The notes beneath the pieces are model-generated. The model was not told the DNA's origin and did not search any database. It was given only the letters and a program-made list of their open reading frames with translations. The translations under genes were made by a program, and so were the position numbers. From assembly GCF_002646595.1 (NCBI RefSeq), contig NZ_PDUD01000024.1:244660-308659 (forward strand): a stretch of DNA of 64,000 nucleotides, read 5' to 3'. Shown piece after piece: positions 32,903-42,808 of the stretch. The stretch's first letter is position 1. Every line of letters begins with the position of its first letter. This DNA is from Flavilitoribacter nigricans DSM 23189 = NBRC 102662. GTDB lineage: Bacteria > Bacteroidota > Bacteroidia > Chitinophagales > Saprospiraceae.

Positions 32903-35341
32903 ATGCAATCCTTTCGATGGTGCCTGCCGGGCATCTTCTTCCTGCTTATCGCAGTTTCTCCTCTTACGGGCCAGCAACTCGAAGTGAGTAATACACATCC
33001 ATTTGACCCGGCGGATCTGATCTCCAGTTTCTTTCTGGGTGAGGGTATAAAAGTCCTGGATATAGACTACCAGGGAGCACCAGAATCTTTCGGTTATTTT
33101 AAATCGGGAATGGTAGACATCGGGCTGGAAGGAGGTATCGTTATGAGTACCGGAGTGGTATCCAATAGCATGCTGAACACCAATATCTATCCGGGTATTG
33201 CGGCTCCGGGAAGAACCAAGGCTAACTCTGACACAAACGGTGAAGTTTCCGATTCCGATATACAACAACTTGGCGGCTCCGACCTGGCTTTCGACATCGC
33301 TATGATTACGATCACGTTCATTCCCATAGCGGATACGCTGCAATTTCGCTATGTATTTGCCTCGGAAGAATATCCCCTGTTCGTGTGTAGCCGGTACAAT
33401 GATGCATTTGGCTTTTTCATTTCCGGGCCGGGATTCAATGGTCCTTTTGAAAATGGGGCCGAAAATATTGCACTGATCCCGGGAACGAACCTGCCCGTCT
33501 CCATCAATAGGGTAAATGACGGCACGATCGGCACTGCGAACAGCGTAGATCTGGCCTATTGCGAAGGAGACAATGGCTCTTTAGCCAACAGCCAGTATTT
33601 CCGGCCGCATTATGAGGCCGAAACCTATCCCGTTTTTGACGGCTTAACCACCGTTCTTACCGCCGAAGCGGTGGTCGTACCCTGCGAAACTTATACCATT
33701 AAGTTGGTGATCGCCGATATTAGTGATTCTCTTTTCGACTCTGGGATCTTTCTGGAAGCCAAAAGCTTTGGGACCAGTTCGACGGCGGCCCGTCTGCCGG
33801 TAATCAGCTTCGATGATCTGATCGTGGAAAATTGTGAGCCGGGTGTAGTAGCGTTCCGGATCCCCGCACCCTTGGAGGAGGACCTGGTGCTGGAATATCA
33901 GCTTTCCGGTACGGCCCAAAGCGTAGTGGATTACGAAGCACTGCCACCTAAACTGATCATCCCGGCCGGAACAACAGAACTTCTGATCCCGATCCAGGCG
34001 ATCCAGGACGATGGGGACGAAGGCCGGGAAAGTATCACTTTTGAAGTCTTTCTGAACGAATGTTTCAGCAGATCCTTTACCGTTTATATTGACGATCCCA
34101 ATTTACCGGCTCCGGATCAGCTACCGGCTGAGTTACTACTGTGTCCGGGAGATTCCGTCGTTTTGAATGGCCGTAGTCCACTGGCCATTCCGACTGATAC
34201 GGTATTCAGGAATGCTGATCTCCTGCTCACCCCGGGGGTATTTGGTAATTATACCGGCAGTATTTTTTCTGACATTGAGGTCAGCGGTATCTTTCCGGAC
34301 CGCTTAAAACCAGGACTGATCCGATCAGTCTGCATAGATACTCTGCAACACCAGCGACTCGAAGAACTGGATATTTTTCTGATCGGCCCGGATGGACAGA
34401 TCCTCGAATTATCTACCGATAACGGAGAGGATGGCGGCAACGAGCTAGAAACAGATGCCTATATTCATACCTGCTTTACCCCGACGGCTAGCCACCGCAT
34501 CGATTCCCCCGGGCAATTTGCCCCTACAGATTCCATTCCTTTTACTGGCAATTATTTACCCGAAGCAAACTGGTCCGCTTTTTTATCCGGAAATTTTCGC
34601 ACCAATGGGACCTACCGACTGGTGGTGATTGATGATTCGGCACGACCGTCTACTGCCAGGGGCCGGCTTACGGGTTGGAGTATTACTTTCGCATCGGATT
34701 ACGATATCGCTTACCAGTGGTCACCGGCGGCCGGACTGAGTTGCACCGATTGCCCCGCGCCCACAGCAAGACCGGAGCAAAGCACGGAATATACACTGCA
34801 TTTGCTGGACTCCAACGGTTGTGCCTATCTCCAATCGGTTAAGGTAGAACTGAAAGATATCCGCATTACTTCCGAAGTACAGCACGGTCCGGACGGAGCG
34901 ATCGATCTTACTGTTTCCGGTGGAACACCGCCTTATAGCTATCTCTGGAGCAATGGGATGGTAGTAGAAGACCTCAGTGGGCTGGAACCGGGAGATTATA
35001 CCGTCACGATTGTGGATGCTGCGGGCTGCAGCCGGGCGAGTGAAGAAATTACGGTCGACCTGACCAATGCCGTAGCAAACGCGGTCATTGACCGACAGCT
35101 GCAACTCTACCCCAATCCGAGCCGGGGACGATTTAGTTTATTACTGCCCGCTCCGCTAGGGGAAAAGGGTATAGTCAAAATATTCAATTCGAAGGGCAAA
35201 CCAGTAATTACCCATAATGTATCGAACTCGTCCGGAAGGAATATTTCTCTAGATCTCGGAAATATTCCTCCCGGGCTTTACATTCTGGAGTTGGTCACCG
35301 AAGCCCGGACCTTCCGACAAAAAGTAATGATCATTCACTAG
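32903..35341 (+). CDS. Choice-of-anchor L T9SS protein
   Basis: 812 residues. Signal peptide (about 1-24, ending LTGQ), then a choice-of-anchor L domain (about 30-270, with SFGYFKSGMVDIGLEGGIVMS split by family-typical blocks and FRYVFASEEYPLFVCS), a Calx-beta-like or cadherin-like part, a proprotein-convertase-like P domain region (about 465-600), a SprB-type repeat (about 665-720, SGGTPPYSYLWSNG) and a type A T9SS domain (about 735-812, LQLYPNPSRGRFSL). A large secreted, probably adhesive surface protein. The ATG at 32903 is preferred to a GTG at 32891. Its 3' end overlaps the convergent ankyrin gene by 11 bp. Confidence 0.85.
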   Translation: MQSFRWCLPGIFFLLIAVSPLTGQQLEVSNTHPFDPADLISSFFLGEGIKVLDIDYQGAPESFGYFKSGMVDIGLEGGIVMSTGVVSNSMLNTNIYPGIAAPGRTKANSDTNGEVSDSDIQQLGGSDLAFDIAMITITFIPIADTLQFRYVFASEEYPLFVCSRYNDAFGFFISGPGFNGPFENGAENIALIPGTNLPVSINRVNDGTIGTANSVDLAYCEGDNGSLANSQYFRPHYEAETYPVFDGLTTVLTAEAVVVPCETYTIKLVIADISDSLFDSGIFLEAKSFGTSSTAARLPVISFDDLIVENCEPGVVAFRIPAPLEEDLVLEYQLSGTAQSVVDYEALPPKLIIPAGTTELLIPIQAIQDDGDEGRESITFEVFLNECFSRSFTVYIDDPNLPAPDQLPAELLLCPGDSVVLNGRSPLAIPTDTVFRNADLLLTPGVFGNYTGSIFSDIEVSGIFPDRLKPGLIRSVCIDTLQHQRLEELDIFLIGPDGQILELSTDNGEDGGNELETDAYIHTCFTPTASHRIDSPGQFAPTDSIPFTGNYLPEANWSAFLSGNFRTNGTYRLVVIDDSARPSTARGRLTGWSITFASDYDIAYQWSPAAGLSCTDCPAPTARPEQSTEYTLHLLDSNGCAYLQSVKVELKDIRITSEVQHGPDGAIDLTVSGGTPPYSYLWSNGMVVEDLSGLEPGDYTVTIVDAAGCSRASEEITVDLTNAVANAVIDRQLQLYPNPSRGRFSLLLPAPLGEKGIVKIFNSKGKPVITHNVSNSSGRNISLDLGNIPPGLYILELVTEARTFRQKVMIIH

Positions 35342-35993
35342 CCGCAGTGAGTATTTTCACGACCTCCTGGTGGCCATCGGCCCGGGCAAAATCCAGCGGC
35401 GTGCGGCCGTCATCCATTTTAAGTGTAGGATCAGCGCCATGTTCCAGGAGTAGCTCAACGATGGGAACATTGCCGCGATGTGCCGCCGTGTGCAATGCCG
35501 TCACCCCTCCGTGCTGACTGAGTCCAACCTCAGCGCCGTTTTCCAGCAGCAGTCGGGTGATCTCCAGACTGTTGGCCGCTACCGCCGAGTGCAGCGGAGC
35601 GATCCGGCTTCCATTACTGGCGATGAGATTGACGTCGGCGCCCCGGTCCACCAGCAATTTGGCTATCGGATACTGTGCGAAATAACAGGTGAGTGCCAAA
35701 GGAGTGAAGCCATCCGAACCGTGGGCATCGAGTAGTTCCGGTGATGCCTCCAGTAGCGCTTCTACCCGTTCCTGCTGCCCGGCAACGGCCGCCTCGTAGA
35801 TATTGGGATCATCCCGCCGGCTCATCAGCCATTCAAAGATCGGTGTCTTTCGATAATAGGCGGCCAGCAGAGTAATGGGGATACCGGCGTTGGTTTGGGA
35901 ATGGATCAGTTCCGGTTGTTGCTCAACGAGCATTTTTACCTGTTCCATATTTCCGGACTGCACCGCATTGACCAGGGCTTCGGGTGATTGCAT
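35331..35993 (-). CDS. Ankyrin-repeat protein
   Basis: 220 residues built of about five to six ankyrin repeats, clearest at GSDGFTPLALTCYFAQYP, GGVTALHTAAHRGNVPIVE and DGRTPLDFARADGHQEVV. Ankyrin repeats mediate protein-protein contacts. No signal peptide, so cytoplasmic. Partner unknown. The gene shares 11 bp of 3' end with the convergent T9SS gene. Confidence 0.88.
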   Translation of the reverse strand: MQSPEALVNAVQSGNMEQVKMLVEQQPELIHSQTNAGIPITLLAAYYRKTPIFEWLMSRRDDPNIYEAAVAGQQERVEALLEASPELLDAHGSDGFTPLALTCYFAQYPIAKLLVDRGADVNLIASNGSRIAPLHSAVAANSLEITRLLLENGAEVGLSQHGGVTALHTAAHRGNVPIVELLLEHGADPTLKMDDGRTPLDFARADGHQEVVKILTAASE

Positions 35994-36115
35994 GATTTGT
36001 TTTTTGATCGAACTTAATGGGTTAAACTTCAGGTTTATAAGATACGGATCGGGTACGGCCGACCTTTACCAGACACTTTCTGGTAACCCTAAAAATACAC
36101 CCAAATACTCGACTT

Positions 36116-37138
36116 ATGAAAAACAGGACCCCACTTTTTGTATTAATTGCCCTGGCTTTATTGCTGGCCTATTGCGGACAACAAATTGAAAGTACAGATG
36201 TACAGACGGAAGGTCCCTACTTTCCGCGACGGATTGCCCAACCCGGGGAAACCGCACAAATGGAAGCGCTGTTGATCGGAAAACTGTTGTTAATAAATAA
36301 CTGCTTTCGCATACAGAGCGAAGGCTCCAATGAATTGATCACCCCGATCTGGCCGCCGGATTTTGATTACCAGCTAACTACTGATTCCACTTTTGTTATT
36401 CTCAATGCCGCCGGCAATGAAGTTGCCCGTACCAATGCGGGTATCCGTCTGAGCGGTGGAGAGATCCGCGATGCCCAGGCACTGGAAGGACAAATCGAAG
36501 GTGGAGTTCCCAAATTATTGCTGAGCTGCCCGGTCCCCTACTGGGTGGTGGGTGAAGAGATCAGTGTAGTAGAACCCAAGATCAGTCTGACGCCGGAAGC
36601 CAGAAACCAACTGGAAAGCTGGTTTAACTTTTACGCACCGCATATTGAGGACTGGCGACTGAGCGCATTTAGTCTGTCGAACCGGTGGAAAATAGACAGC
36701 CTGCTGGAAGTACCGTTTGCCGATATCTTTCCGCTCAAAGATCGCCCCGATAACTGGATGATCTACGCTCCCGGCGGCCGCTTTAATCTCGACATCTACG
36801 CCCGGGACGTGATCATGCAAAAGAATGATGACGGCACCCAGACCATCTACGGCATGAGTCCGGATTCGGAAGCTGCGATCGAGGACCTAGACAGGGGCAT
36901 CCGCCAGCGCCTGCTTTTCTGCGGCACACCCTGCCGCTTTGAGGACGGCTACTGGGAAGATGCCCAAACCGTCGTGATCGCCGGCCTGCACCAGGGGGAC
37001 GAGCAATTCTTTCATCCCACAATCTGGCGAATCAAGCTGGATGAGCTTACCGTGCAACAATTTACATACCCAACTCCACTGCCGGATCCGTTCCCATTCA
37101 ACTATACACAGGAGTTTATCTATGAAAGCGCCGGCTAA
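36116..37138 (+). CDS. Hypothetical lipoprotein
   Basis: 340 residues with a lipobox (LLAYCG, Cys about residue 20). The mature protein begins with a beta-rich region of the type WPPDFDYQLTTDSTFVIL (about 65-140), and has no recognised catalytic motif in the remainder; two cysteine-containing segments (FCGTPCRFEDG) occur near residue 265. Probably anchored to the outer membrane. No family assigned. It is divergent from the ankyrin gene. Confidence 0.65.
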   Translation: MKNRTPLFVLIALALLLAYCGQQIESTDVQTEGPYFPRRIAQPGETAQMEALLIGKLLLINNCFRIQSEGSNELITPIWPPDFDYQLTTDSTFVILNAAGNEVARTNAGIRLSGGEIRDAQALEGQIEGGVPKLLLSCPVPYWVVGEEISVVEPKISLTPEARNQLESWFNFYAPHIEDWRLSAFSLSNRWKIDSLLEVPFADIFPLKDRPDNWMIYAPGGRFNLDIYARDVIMQKNDDGTQTIYGMSPDSEAAIEDLDRGIRQRLLFCGTPCRFEDGYWEDAQTVVIAGLHQGDEQFFHPTIWRIKLDELTVQQFTYPTPLPDPFPFNYTQEFIYESAG

Positions 37139-37195
37139 GTGAAACGTGTTGCCAATGTTAAGGCAGCAATAGCAGAAACAAAATTTAAATCATCT

Positions 37196-37220
37196 ACGAA
37201 TTAATTCGTAATTAATTCGT
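37196..37220. promoter_or_regulatory. Palindrome with tandem 11-mer before the permease gene
   Basis: A 14-bp perfect palindrome ACGAATTAATTCGT (37196-37209) whose right part AATTAATTCGT is repeated directly at 37210-37220. It lies 20 bp upstream of TAATTTG (37240-37246), a one-base-short -7 element, and about 80 bp before the ATG at 37302, so it could be an operator. Confidence 0.5.
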
Positions 37221-37301
37221 TTTGTTTGCAACTATTTGATAATTTGTGTCGTCCTTACTGTAATATCGGTGCTCCGTGCACCCTAAAACACACCCGACGA
37301 C

Positions 37302-39704
37302 ATGATCAAAAATTATTTGAAACTCGCATTGCGTAATGCGCTGCGTCAGCCTGGCTATACTTTTCTGAATATCCTGGGCCTGACCCTCGGCATTGCCTCC
37401 ACCCTCTTCATTTTACTTTACATTACCGAGGAAAATCGCTTCGATCAGTACCACGAAAAGAAAGATCGCATCTTCCGGGTCTCCACGGATATTACCGAGC
37501 CCGACGATGCTTTTCGCTGGTCGACGACCCAGACCCCACTGGCTCCCCAACTCAAAGCCGACTACTCGGAAGTGGAAGAATACGTGCGCTTCATTCCCAA
37601 CGGCCGCACTCAGCTGGAACATCAGGATAAGGTCTTCTTTGAAGAGAAAGTGTTTCTGGTAGACACCACCGTCACGGATGTATTTACCTTCAATTTCCTC
37701 CGCGGAGAAGCGGCCTCGGCCCTGAAGGAACCCATGTCCATCGCCCTTTCCCAGACAACCGCCGAACGCATTTTCGGAAATAACGATCCGATGGGAGAAG
37801 TGCTGGAAACGGAGAGCGGCCGGGCCTACACGGTTACCGGCATTTACGAAGATATGCCCCGTCATTCCCATCTGATCGCCAACGCGATGATCTCCAGCAA
37901 TTCCATTCCCAGTCTGAATGATCCGAACTCCGGCAACTGGGGTGGCTTCGGTATTTACAGCTATGTACTGCTGCGGGAAGGGATCAGTCCGGCCTCATTT
38001 ACCGCCAAACTACCCGAGGTGATCGAAAAGTACGTGGCGGTCATTTTCGACGAACTCAATATTAAGGTCCGCTACGAACTGATCGGCCTGACCGATATCC
38101 ATTTGAAATCTGATTTCGAGGGAGAACCGGAGCCAACCGGTGAGATCGGCTTCCTGTATATTTTCGGGGCTGTAGCTTTGTTCATTCTGCTCATTGCCTG
38201 CATCAACTACATGAACCTGGCCACGGCGCGGGCCACCAAACGCGCTACGGAAGTGGGGGTGCGCAAAGTACTCGGGTCCGACCGGAAACAATTGGTCGCT
38301 CAGTTCCTTTCGGAATCCCTGATCTTTACTTTGGTGGCCATTGTGCTCAGTTATCTGCTGGTATTGTTGGTACTTCCGGTATTCAACCATGCTTTCGACA
38401 TGGAGCTTAGCCGGAGCCTGCTCTTTTCCGGACCGGTACTGCTCGGTGCGTTGGGCGTGATGGTCCTGACCGGCATTATCGGGGGCAGCTACCCGGCATT
38501 CTACCTGTCTTCCTTCCGGCCCATTGCGGTGCTCAAAGGATCGCTGGGTAAAGGCAGCGGCAATCCGCAATTGCGAAAAGCGCTGGTATCCGTCCAGTTT
38601 GCCATTACCATCTTCATGCTCATCGGTACGGGGATCATTTACGATCAGATGAGTTACCTCCGCCAGAAGGATCTGGGTTTTGATAAGGAGAATGTCATTT
38701 CCTTTTCGCTGCAGGGCCCCGAAGCCCGGGAAAAATATCCTACCCTGCGCGAAAGCCTGCTGAAAAATCCAAAGATCACGGCCATCGGTACGGCCTCCAC
38801 TACCCCGGGGGATGGTTTTGGTAAAAACGTTATGAACGTCGAGACCTCACAGGGCACCATGGAAACTTTCGGAGTAGACCTCTACGCGGTGGACTACGAA
38901 TTTTTCCCAACCCTGGGCGTTGAACTGGCGGAGGGCCGGTTCTTTAGCCCGGACTATCGCACCGACAGTACCCAGGCCATATTGGTCAACGAAGCGATGG
39001 TCAGACGTTTTGGGTGGGACGATCCCATTGGTCGGCGCGTCCAGTTTGGCACCAATGATACCCTGCCGATGCTCCAGGTGATCGGCGTGGTGAAGGACTT
39101 CCATCAATTATCGCTTTACGATCCGATCGAATCCCTGCTATTCATCCCACGAGCCAATAACCGGGAAATGCACATCCGGATCAACCCACAGACCCCGGGT
39201 GAAATGTCGGAGATCCTGGGCTTCATTCAAACCCAGTGGCAGGACGTATTCCCCAACCAACCCCTGGAATTTGATTTTGTCGATGCGTCCTTCATGGAAC
39301 TCTACGAGGCTGATCAGATCCGGGCTCGCATCTTTACCCTGTTCAGCGTGTTGATGATCTTGATCGCCTGTCTGGGTCTGTTAGGCCTGGCCTCTTTCAC
39401 CGCCGAACAGCGGACCAAGGAGATCGGCGTCCGCAAAGTACTGGGTGCCAAAACTTCGGATATTATTTACCTGCTGACACGGAACTTCGTATTCCTGGTG
39501 GCGCTGGCGACTATCCCGGCCTTCCTAGCCGCCTGGTATTTCATGTCCCAGTGGCTGGAGACTTTCTCTTACCACACTTCCATGAACTTCTGGCTGTATG
39601 CCGTAGCCTTTGGTATTGTAGCCCTGATCACTATTCTGGCTACCGGCTACCACGCCCTGAAAGCAGCACGCAGTAATCCGGTGCGGGCTTTGAAATACGA
39701 ATAA
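37302..39704 (+). CDS. ABC transporter permease of the FtsX/MacB type
   Basis: 800 residues with the duplicated FtsX layout: an N-terminal helix and MacB periplasmic domain (about 20-270), three helices (about 285-430), a second helix/periplasmic unit (about 440-670), and three helices (about 690-790). Segment RATKRATEVGVRKVLGSDRKQLVAQFL, here given in two parts (RATKRATEVGVRKVLG and DRKQLVAQFL), and its C-terminal repeat RTKEIGVRKVLGAK are characteristic. Bacteroidota carry many such permeases, typically for efflux of peptides or toxic compounds or for lipoprotein release. No ATPase gene is adjacent, so the partner is encoded elsewhere. A palindrome lies in its promoter. Confidence 0.9.
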   Translation: MIKNYLKLALRNALRQPGYTFLNILGLTLGIASTLFILLYITEENRFDQYHEKKDRIFRVSTDITEPDDAFRWSTTQTPLAPQLKADYSEVEEYVRFIPNGRTQLEHQDKVFFEEKVFLVDTTVTDVFTFNFLRGEAASALKEPMSIALSQTTAERIFGNNDPMGEVLETESGRAYTVTGIYEDMPRHSHLIANAMISSNSIPSLNDPNSGNWGGFGIYSYVLLREGISPASFTAKLPEVIEKYVAVIFDELNIKVRYELIGLTDIHLKSDFEGEPEPTGEIGFLYIFGAVALFILLIACINYMNLATARATKRATEVGVRKVLGSDRKQLVAQFLSESLIFTLVAIVLSYLLVLLVLPVFNHAFDMELSRSLLFSGPVLLGALGVMVLTGIIGGSYPAFYLSSFRPIAVLKGSLGKGSGNPQLRKALVSVQFAITIFMLIGTGIIYDQMSYLRQKDLGFDKENVISFSLQGPEAREKYPTLRESLLKNPKITAIGTASTTPGDGFGKNVMNVETSQGTMETFGVDLYAVDYEFFPTLGVELAEGRFFSPDYRTDSTQAILVNEAMVRRFGWDDPIGRRVQFGTNDTLPMLQVIGVVKDFHQLSLYDPIESLLFIPRANNREMHIRINPQTPGEMSEILGFIQTQWQDVFPNQPLEFDFVDASFMELYEADQIRARIFTLFSVLMILIACLGLLGLASFTAEQRTKEIGVRKVLGAKTSDIIYLLTRNFVFLVALATIPAFLAAWYFMSQWLETFSYHTSMNFWLYAVAFGIVALITILATGYHALKAARSNPVRALKYE

Positions 39705-39717
39705 GCGGCAATACCGG

Positions 39718-39750
39718 TCACCGGCTAATTCAATGTGAATTAGCCGGTGA
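39718..39750. terminator. Bidirectional hairpin between permease and TlpA-like gene
   Basis: Perfect 14-bp stem TCACCGGCTAATTC (39718-39731) / GAATTAGCCGGTGA (39737-39750), loop of 5, between convergent genes. Confidence 0.7.
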
Positions 39751-39769
39751 TCCGCTTTGCGGCGCTCGA

Positions 39770-40957
39770 TTACTTTCCATTTCCCAGGTAGTCCTGCACA
39801 AAGTGGGTGAGTTCTTCGCCGTGCAGGTTCTTAGCGACAACTTTTCCGCTGCCATCCATCAGATAATTGGCTGGTATGGTCCGAATGCGTAGTACCTCAA
39901 AAAACGGGGAATCATCTCCCTGCAGGTGAGACGCGTGCAGCCAGCGACCGACACCATCCTTCTCGATAGCTCCGTTCCAGACCTTCTGACTGGCATCCAG
40001 CGCATAGCCAATGATCTGCAGGCCCTGCTCCTGGTATTGCTCCCAGAGCGGCCCCAGAACGTTCCGGTTTTCCAGGCGACAGGGTGCACACCAGGAAGCC
40101 CAAAGGTCCAAGATGGTGAGTCGTGCGCCCAGCAAACTATGTAGCTGAACCGTATCGCCGGAAAGCATCGGCATGGCGTAATTCGGAACAATATCGCCCT
40201 TCAACACGGGCAGGATCTCCCGGTTGCCGTAGCGGCACAACTGATTTACCCAGGGATGGTCCGGCCGGGCCGCCTGCCACCGCTCGCATTGCGCGACCAT
40301 AAATTCCGGTATTCTTTCGTAGTCTCCCTCGATACTCGCCCAGCGGATGGCCGTCAACGCCGGCAATAGATGGTCGGTCTCCTGCGCAAATTGCATCAGG
40401 GCCTGGCGATAGTTCATCTGAGCTTTTTCAGCATCCAGCAGTCCGCTCTCATCGTGTTCGTCCGCCGCTCTGGCCAAAAAGTCTTGGTGCGCCTGCTGCC
40501 GGATGTTTCTCAGTTCCAGGAGTGCCGCATTCTCGGGAGTGGGATCTTCCAAACTAAAACTTCGCTGAAAATGGGCGGCTTCGGCGGAGATGCGAAGCTG
40601 ACCGCCGTTCTTCCAGAGGATCGGAAAGTAGTTGTCCGTATCGGGATTTTCGTGTCCCAGTTTATTTAGAAATCGCTCCCCTTGCTGCTGGATCGCAACT
40701 TGCAGAAGGATGGGCTCCGGGGCATCGGGCATGGATTGGAAGGCGAAGCTACCGTCGGACGCGATGACTGCCGAATCGATGATAGTGCCGGTATAGCTTT
40801 TGCCAATACCGTCAAAACCTATAGGATCTATGAGATATACCATCCGTTTCCAATCGTCCTCACCGGATATTTGTATCGTTCCGGAAAAAGCGGACGGGTC
40901 GCTACAGCTGGTGATGAGTAAGGCTAGAAAAATTAAGAACGGCGCAAGGAGTTTCAT
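39770..40957 (-). CDS. TlpA-like thiol-disulfide oxidoreductase lipoprotein
   Basis: 395 residues. Lipobox LLITSC (Cys about 18), an N-terminal DUF4369-like beta region (about 25-120), a helical middle, and a C-terminal thioredoxin-like domain (about 255-395) with the active site WASWCAPC. These periplasmic redox proteins reduce or isomerise disulfides, e.g. in cytochrome c maturation. The cis-Pro region (RTIPANYLMD) is intact. An exact -7 element sits about 25 bp upstream. No cytochrome c gene is adjacent, so the target is unknown. Confidence 0.87.
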   Translation of the reverse strand: MKLLAPFLIFLALLITSCSDPSAFSGTIQISGEDDWKRMVYLIDPIGFDGIGKSYTGTIIDSAVIASDGSFAFQSMPDAPEPILLQVAIQQQGERFLNKLGHENPDTDNYFPILWKNGGQLRISAEAAHFQRSFSLEDPTPENAALLELRNIRQQAHQDFLARAADEHDESGLLDAEKAQMNYRQALMQFAQETDHLLPALTAIRWASIEGDYERIPEFMVAQCERWQAARPDHPWVNQLCRYGNREILPVLKGDIVPNYAMPMLSGDTVQLHSLLGARLTILDLWASWCAPCRLENRNVLGPLWEQYQEQGLQIIGYALDASQKVWNGAIEKDGVGRWLHASHLQGDDSPFFEVLRIRTIPANYLMDGSGKVVAKNLHGEELTHFVQDYLGNGK

Positions 40958-40979
40958 GTTTAATACTTTTAGCTGGGAT

Positions 40980-40987
40980 CAAAGTTA
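40980..40987 (-). promoter_or_regulatory. Promoter -7 element of the TlpA-like gene
   Basis: Minus-strand TAACTTTG, an exact TAnnTTTG match, 23 bp upstream of the ATG at 40957. Confidence 0.5.
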
Positions 40988-41111
40988 ATGTCCTGTTTCG
41001 ATGTAAGCGAGTGATCACCTTTTCAATCGCGCCGACAAATATTAAATTACCTTTAATTCTCACTTTTTTCTGGCTTTTTATACCCAAACACCGCTATCTT
41101 CCTTTAAAAAA

Positions 41112-41915
41112 ATGTCCACCACTTCCCATCCCGATATTCCCCTCTGGATCCAAAACCGCATCATCGGATTTTTTAACCGGGCCCGCAACGTAGATATGAT
41201 CCTCGATGGCACCATCCGTGACGATCCGGCGGACGGCCCCGGTAAAACTATGGGACGCACACTGGCCGCCCGGATCCTGCGCGTTCGCAATGAGCTGCCG
41301 CGCCGCCGCTTCAGCGATCTGGCCGAAATTGACCGGATCGCCGGGGTGGGAACGGGTACGCTGCAGGATCTCGTCTATAGTTTTGGGGTGAGTGCGGCTG
41401 AAGCCTTCCGCGGAAGTATGTACGAAAGCGGTACGATCTACGAAGGCAACTGGGCATTGGAATTCTTCCGTTTCCCGCTGGAAGATCAGCAGGAGTTTGA
41501 ATCTATAGCCCGGGATGAAAAGGAATTGCGCCAATTCGTACTCGAAAAACTGACCGACCTGCTGCAGGAACGGTCTGTAGGCGCGAAAGCTGCCGAAGCG
41601 ATGCTCACCGATATCCGGACCGCCTACATAGACCAGTATAGCAACTCCACTCCGGCTGCCGCCTACGCCCTCGCGTTGTGGTTTTATGAGTTCGACGCCG
41701 ACAACTGGTTTTCCTGGGAGCGCATCCAGCAGCAAACGATCGCCTATTTCGAACACAATGCCAGTACCTATCCCTGGCTGATGGACCTGTATCTTTTCAA
41801 GGGATTCCGGAACAAGGGGATCATCCCATCTGGCATTTGTCCGGAAGACCTGCCGGTGGTCGTCAACTGGGCGGAGCAAACGATCACCCTTTGGGTCTCG
41901 GCGCTATACGATTAG
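41112..41915 (+). CDS. Protein with helix-hairpin-helix-like segment
   Basis: 267 residues, no signal peptide. Residues about 52-90 (ILRVRNELPRRRFSDLAEID, then RIAGVGTGTLQDL) look like a helix-hairpin-helix of the ComEA/DNA-repair kind, suggesting nucleic-acid contact. The rest is helical, rich in aromatic residues and acidic, and fits no family I know. Its stop overlaps that of the convergent methyltransferase by 4 bp. DNA binding is inferred from the short motif only. Confidence 0.65.
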   Translation: MSTTSHPDIPLWIQNRIIGFFNRARNVDMILDGTIRDDPADGPGKTMGRTLAARILRVRNELPRRRFSDLAEIDRIAGVGTGTLQDLVYSFGVSAAEAFRGSMYESGTIYEGNWALEFFRFPLEDQQEFESIARDEKELRQFVLEKLTDLLQERSVGAKAAEAMLTDIRTAYIDQYSNSTPAAAYALALWFYEFDADNWFSWERIQQQTIAYFEHNASTYPWLMDLYLFKGFRNKGIIPSGICPEDLPVVVNWAEQTITLWVSALYD

Positions 41916-42628
41916 TCCCGACGGATGGCCCGCAGACACATAAAGGCGGGAAATTCATTGAGTTCCTTAAAATGTTTCGGGTCGAGCTTTTCGAATTCGG
42001 GCACCGGTTTGGGCTCCAGCAATTTGTCGAGGTAAAATCCATTTTCCGTCAGGGGGCCAATACAGGCCGAAAGGGGGCGACGGTAGCTATTGACCTCGAT
42101 GGGCTTCCCAAAACCCGACCAGGTGCAGCGGACCGCCTCGGTGGCGAAGTAGGTCTCGGATTTAAAATACAGGTATTCAAAAAAGGGATGTTCGATGGAG
42201 AGGATCAATTGTCCGGAGGGTTTGAGCACCCGATAAAATTCCCGGATCGTGGCAGTCCAGTCCTCGATATAGTGCATAGCCAGGGCACAGAGTACGACAT
42301 CGAATGATCCGTCGACGCACTTATCCAGCGGCCGGGTCAGATCATGCACATAAAAACGGCCGGCTGTACCCGCATTACGCTCTTTCGCCAGCTCCACCAT
42401 CCGGGGACTGAGATCGAAACCGGTCACTTCGGCTCCCCGGGACAACAATATTTCGGCATACTTCCCCGGGCCGCAGGCGGCATCGAGAACGCTTTTGCCA
42501 TTTACCTCCGGGAGCAGGCTCAGGGTATTGGGCCGATCGTAGTAAGCGTTGTGCGGTTTGTGGTCAATGAGTTCGTTGTAGCGCTCAGCCATGGTTTCGT
42601 AGGCGGCCAGGATTTTTTCTCGGATCAT
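41912..42628 (-). CDS. Class I SAM-dependent methyltransferase
   Basis: 238 residues with the Rossmann methyltransferase fold: motif I VLDAACGPGKYAEIL, motif II TGFDLSPRMVELAKE, and motif IV region FDVVLCALAMHYIED. The Tyr/His-rich C terminus likely forms the substrate site. Methyl acceptor unknown (small molecule more likely than DNA). Its 3' end overlaps the convergent gene by 4 bp. Confidence 0.88.
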   Translation of the reverse strand: MIREKILAAYETMAERYNELIDHKPHNAYYDRPNTLSLLPEVNGKSVLDAACGPGKYAEILLSRGAEVTGFDLSPRMVELAKERNAGTAGRFYVHDLTRPLDKCVDGSFDVVLCALAMHYIEDWTATIREFYRVLKPSGQLILSIEHPFFEYLYFKSETYFATEAVRCTWSGFGKPIEVNSYRRPLSACIGPLTENGFYLDKLLEPKPVPEFEKLDPKHFKELNEFPAFMCLRAIRRD

Positions 42629-42808
42629 GATCGTTGTGTTTTAGCGAGGCCGAAATTGATAAATTCCAGTGACTACCGGAAATGCAATAGACGCAAGCAA
42701 ATATTCTATCCACCAATTTTTCTATAAACCAGACTTGCAATTGTCTGACTACACACTATGCGACTTCAGGTCCTTGAACATCATAGTCTTTGCTCCCGTT
42801 TTACGCTT

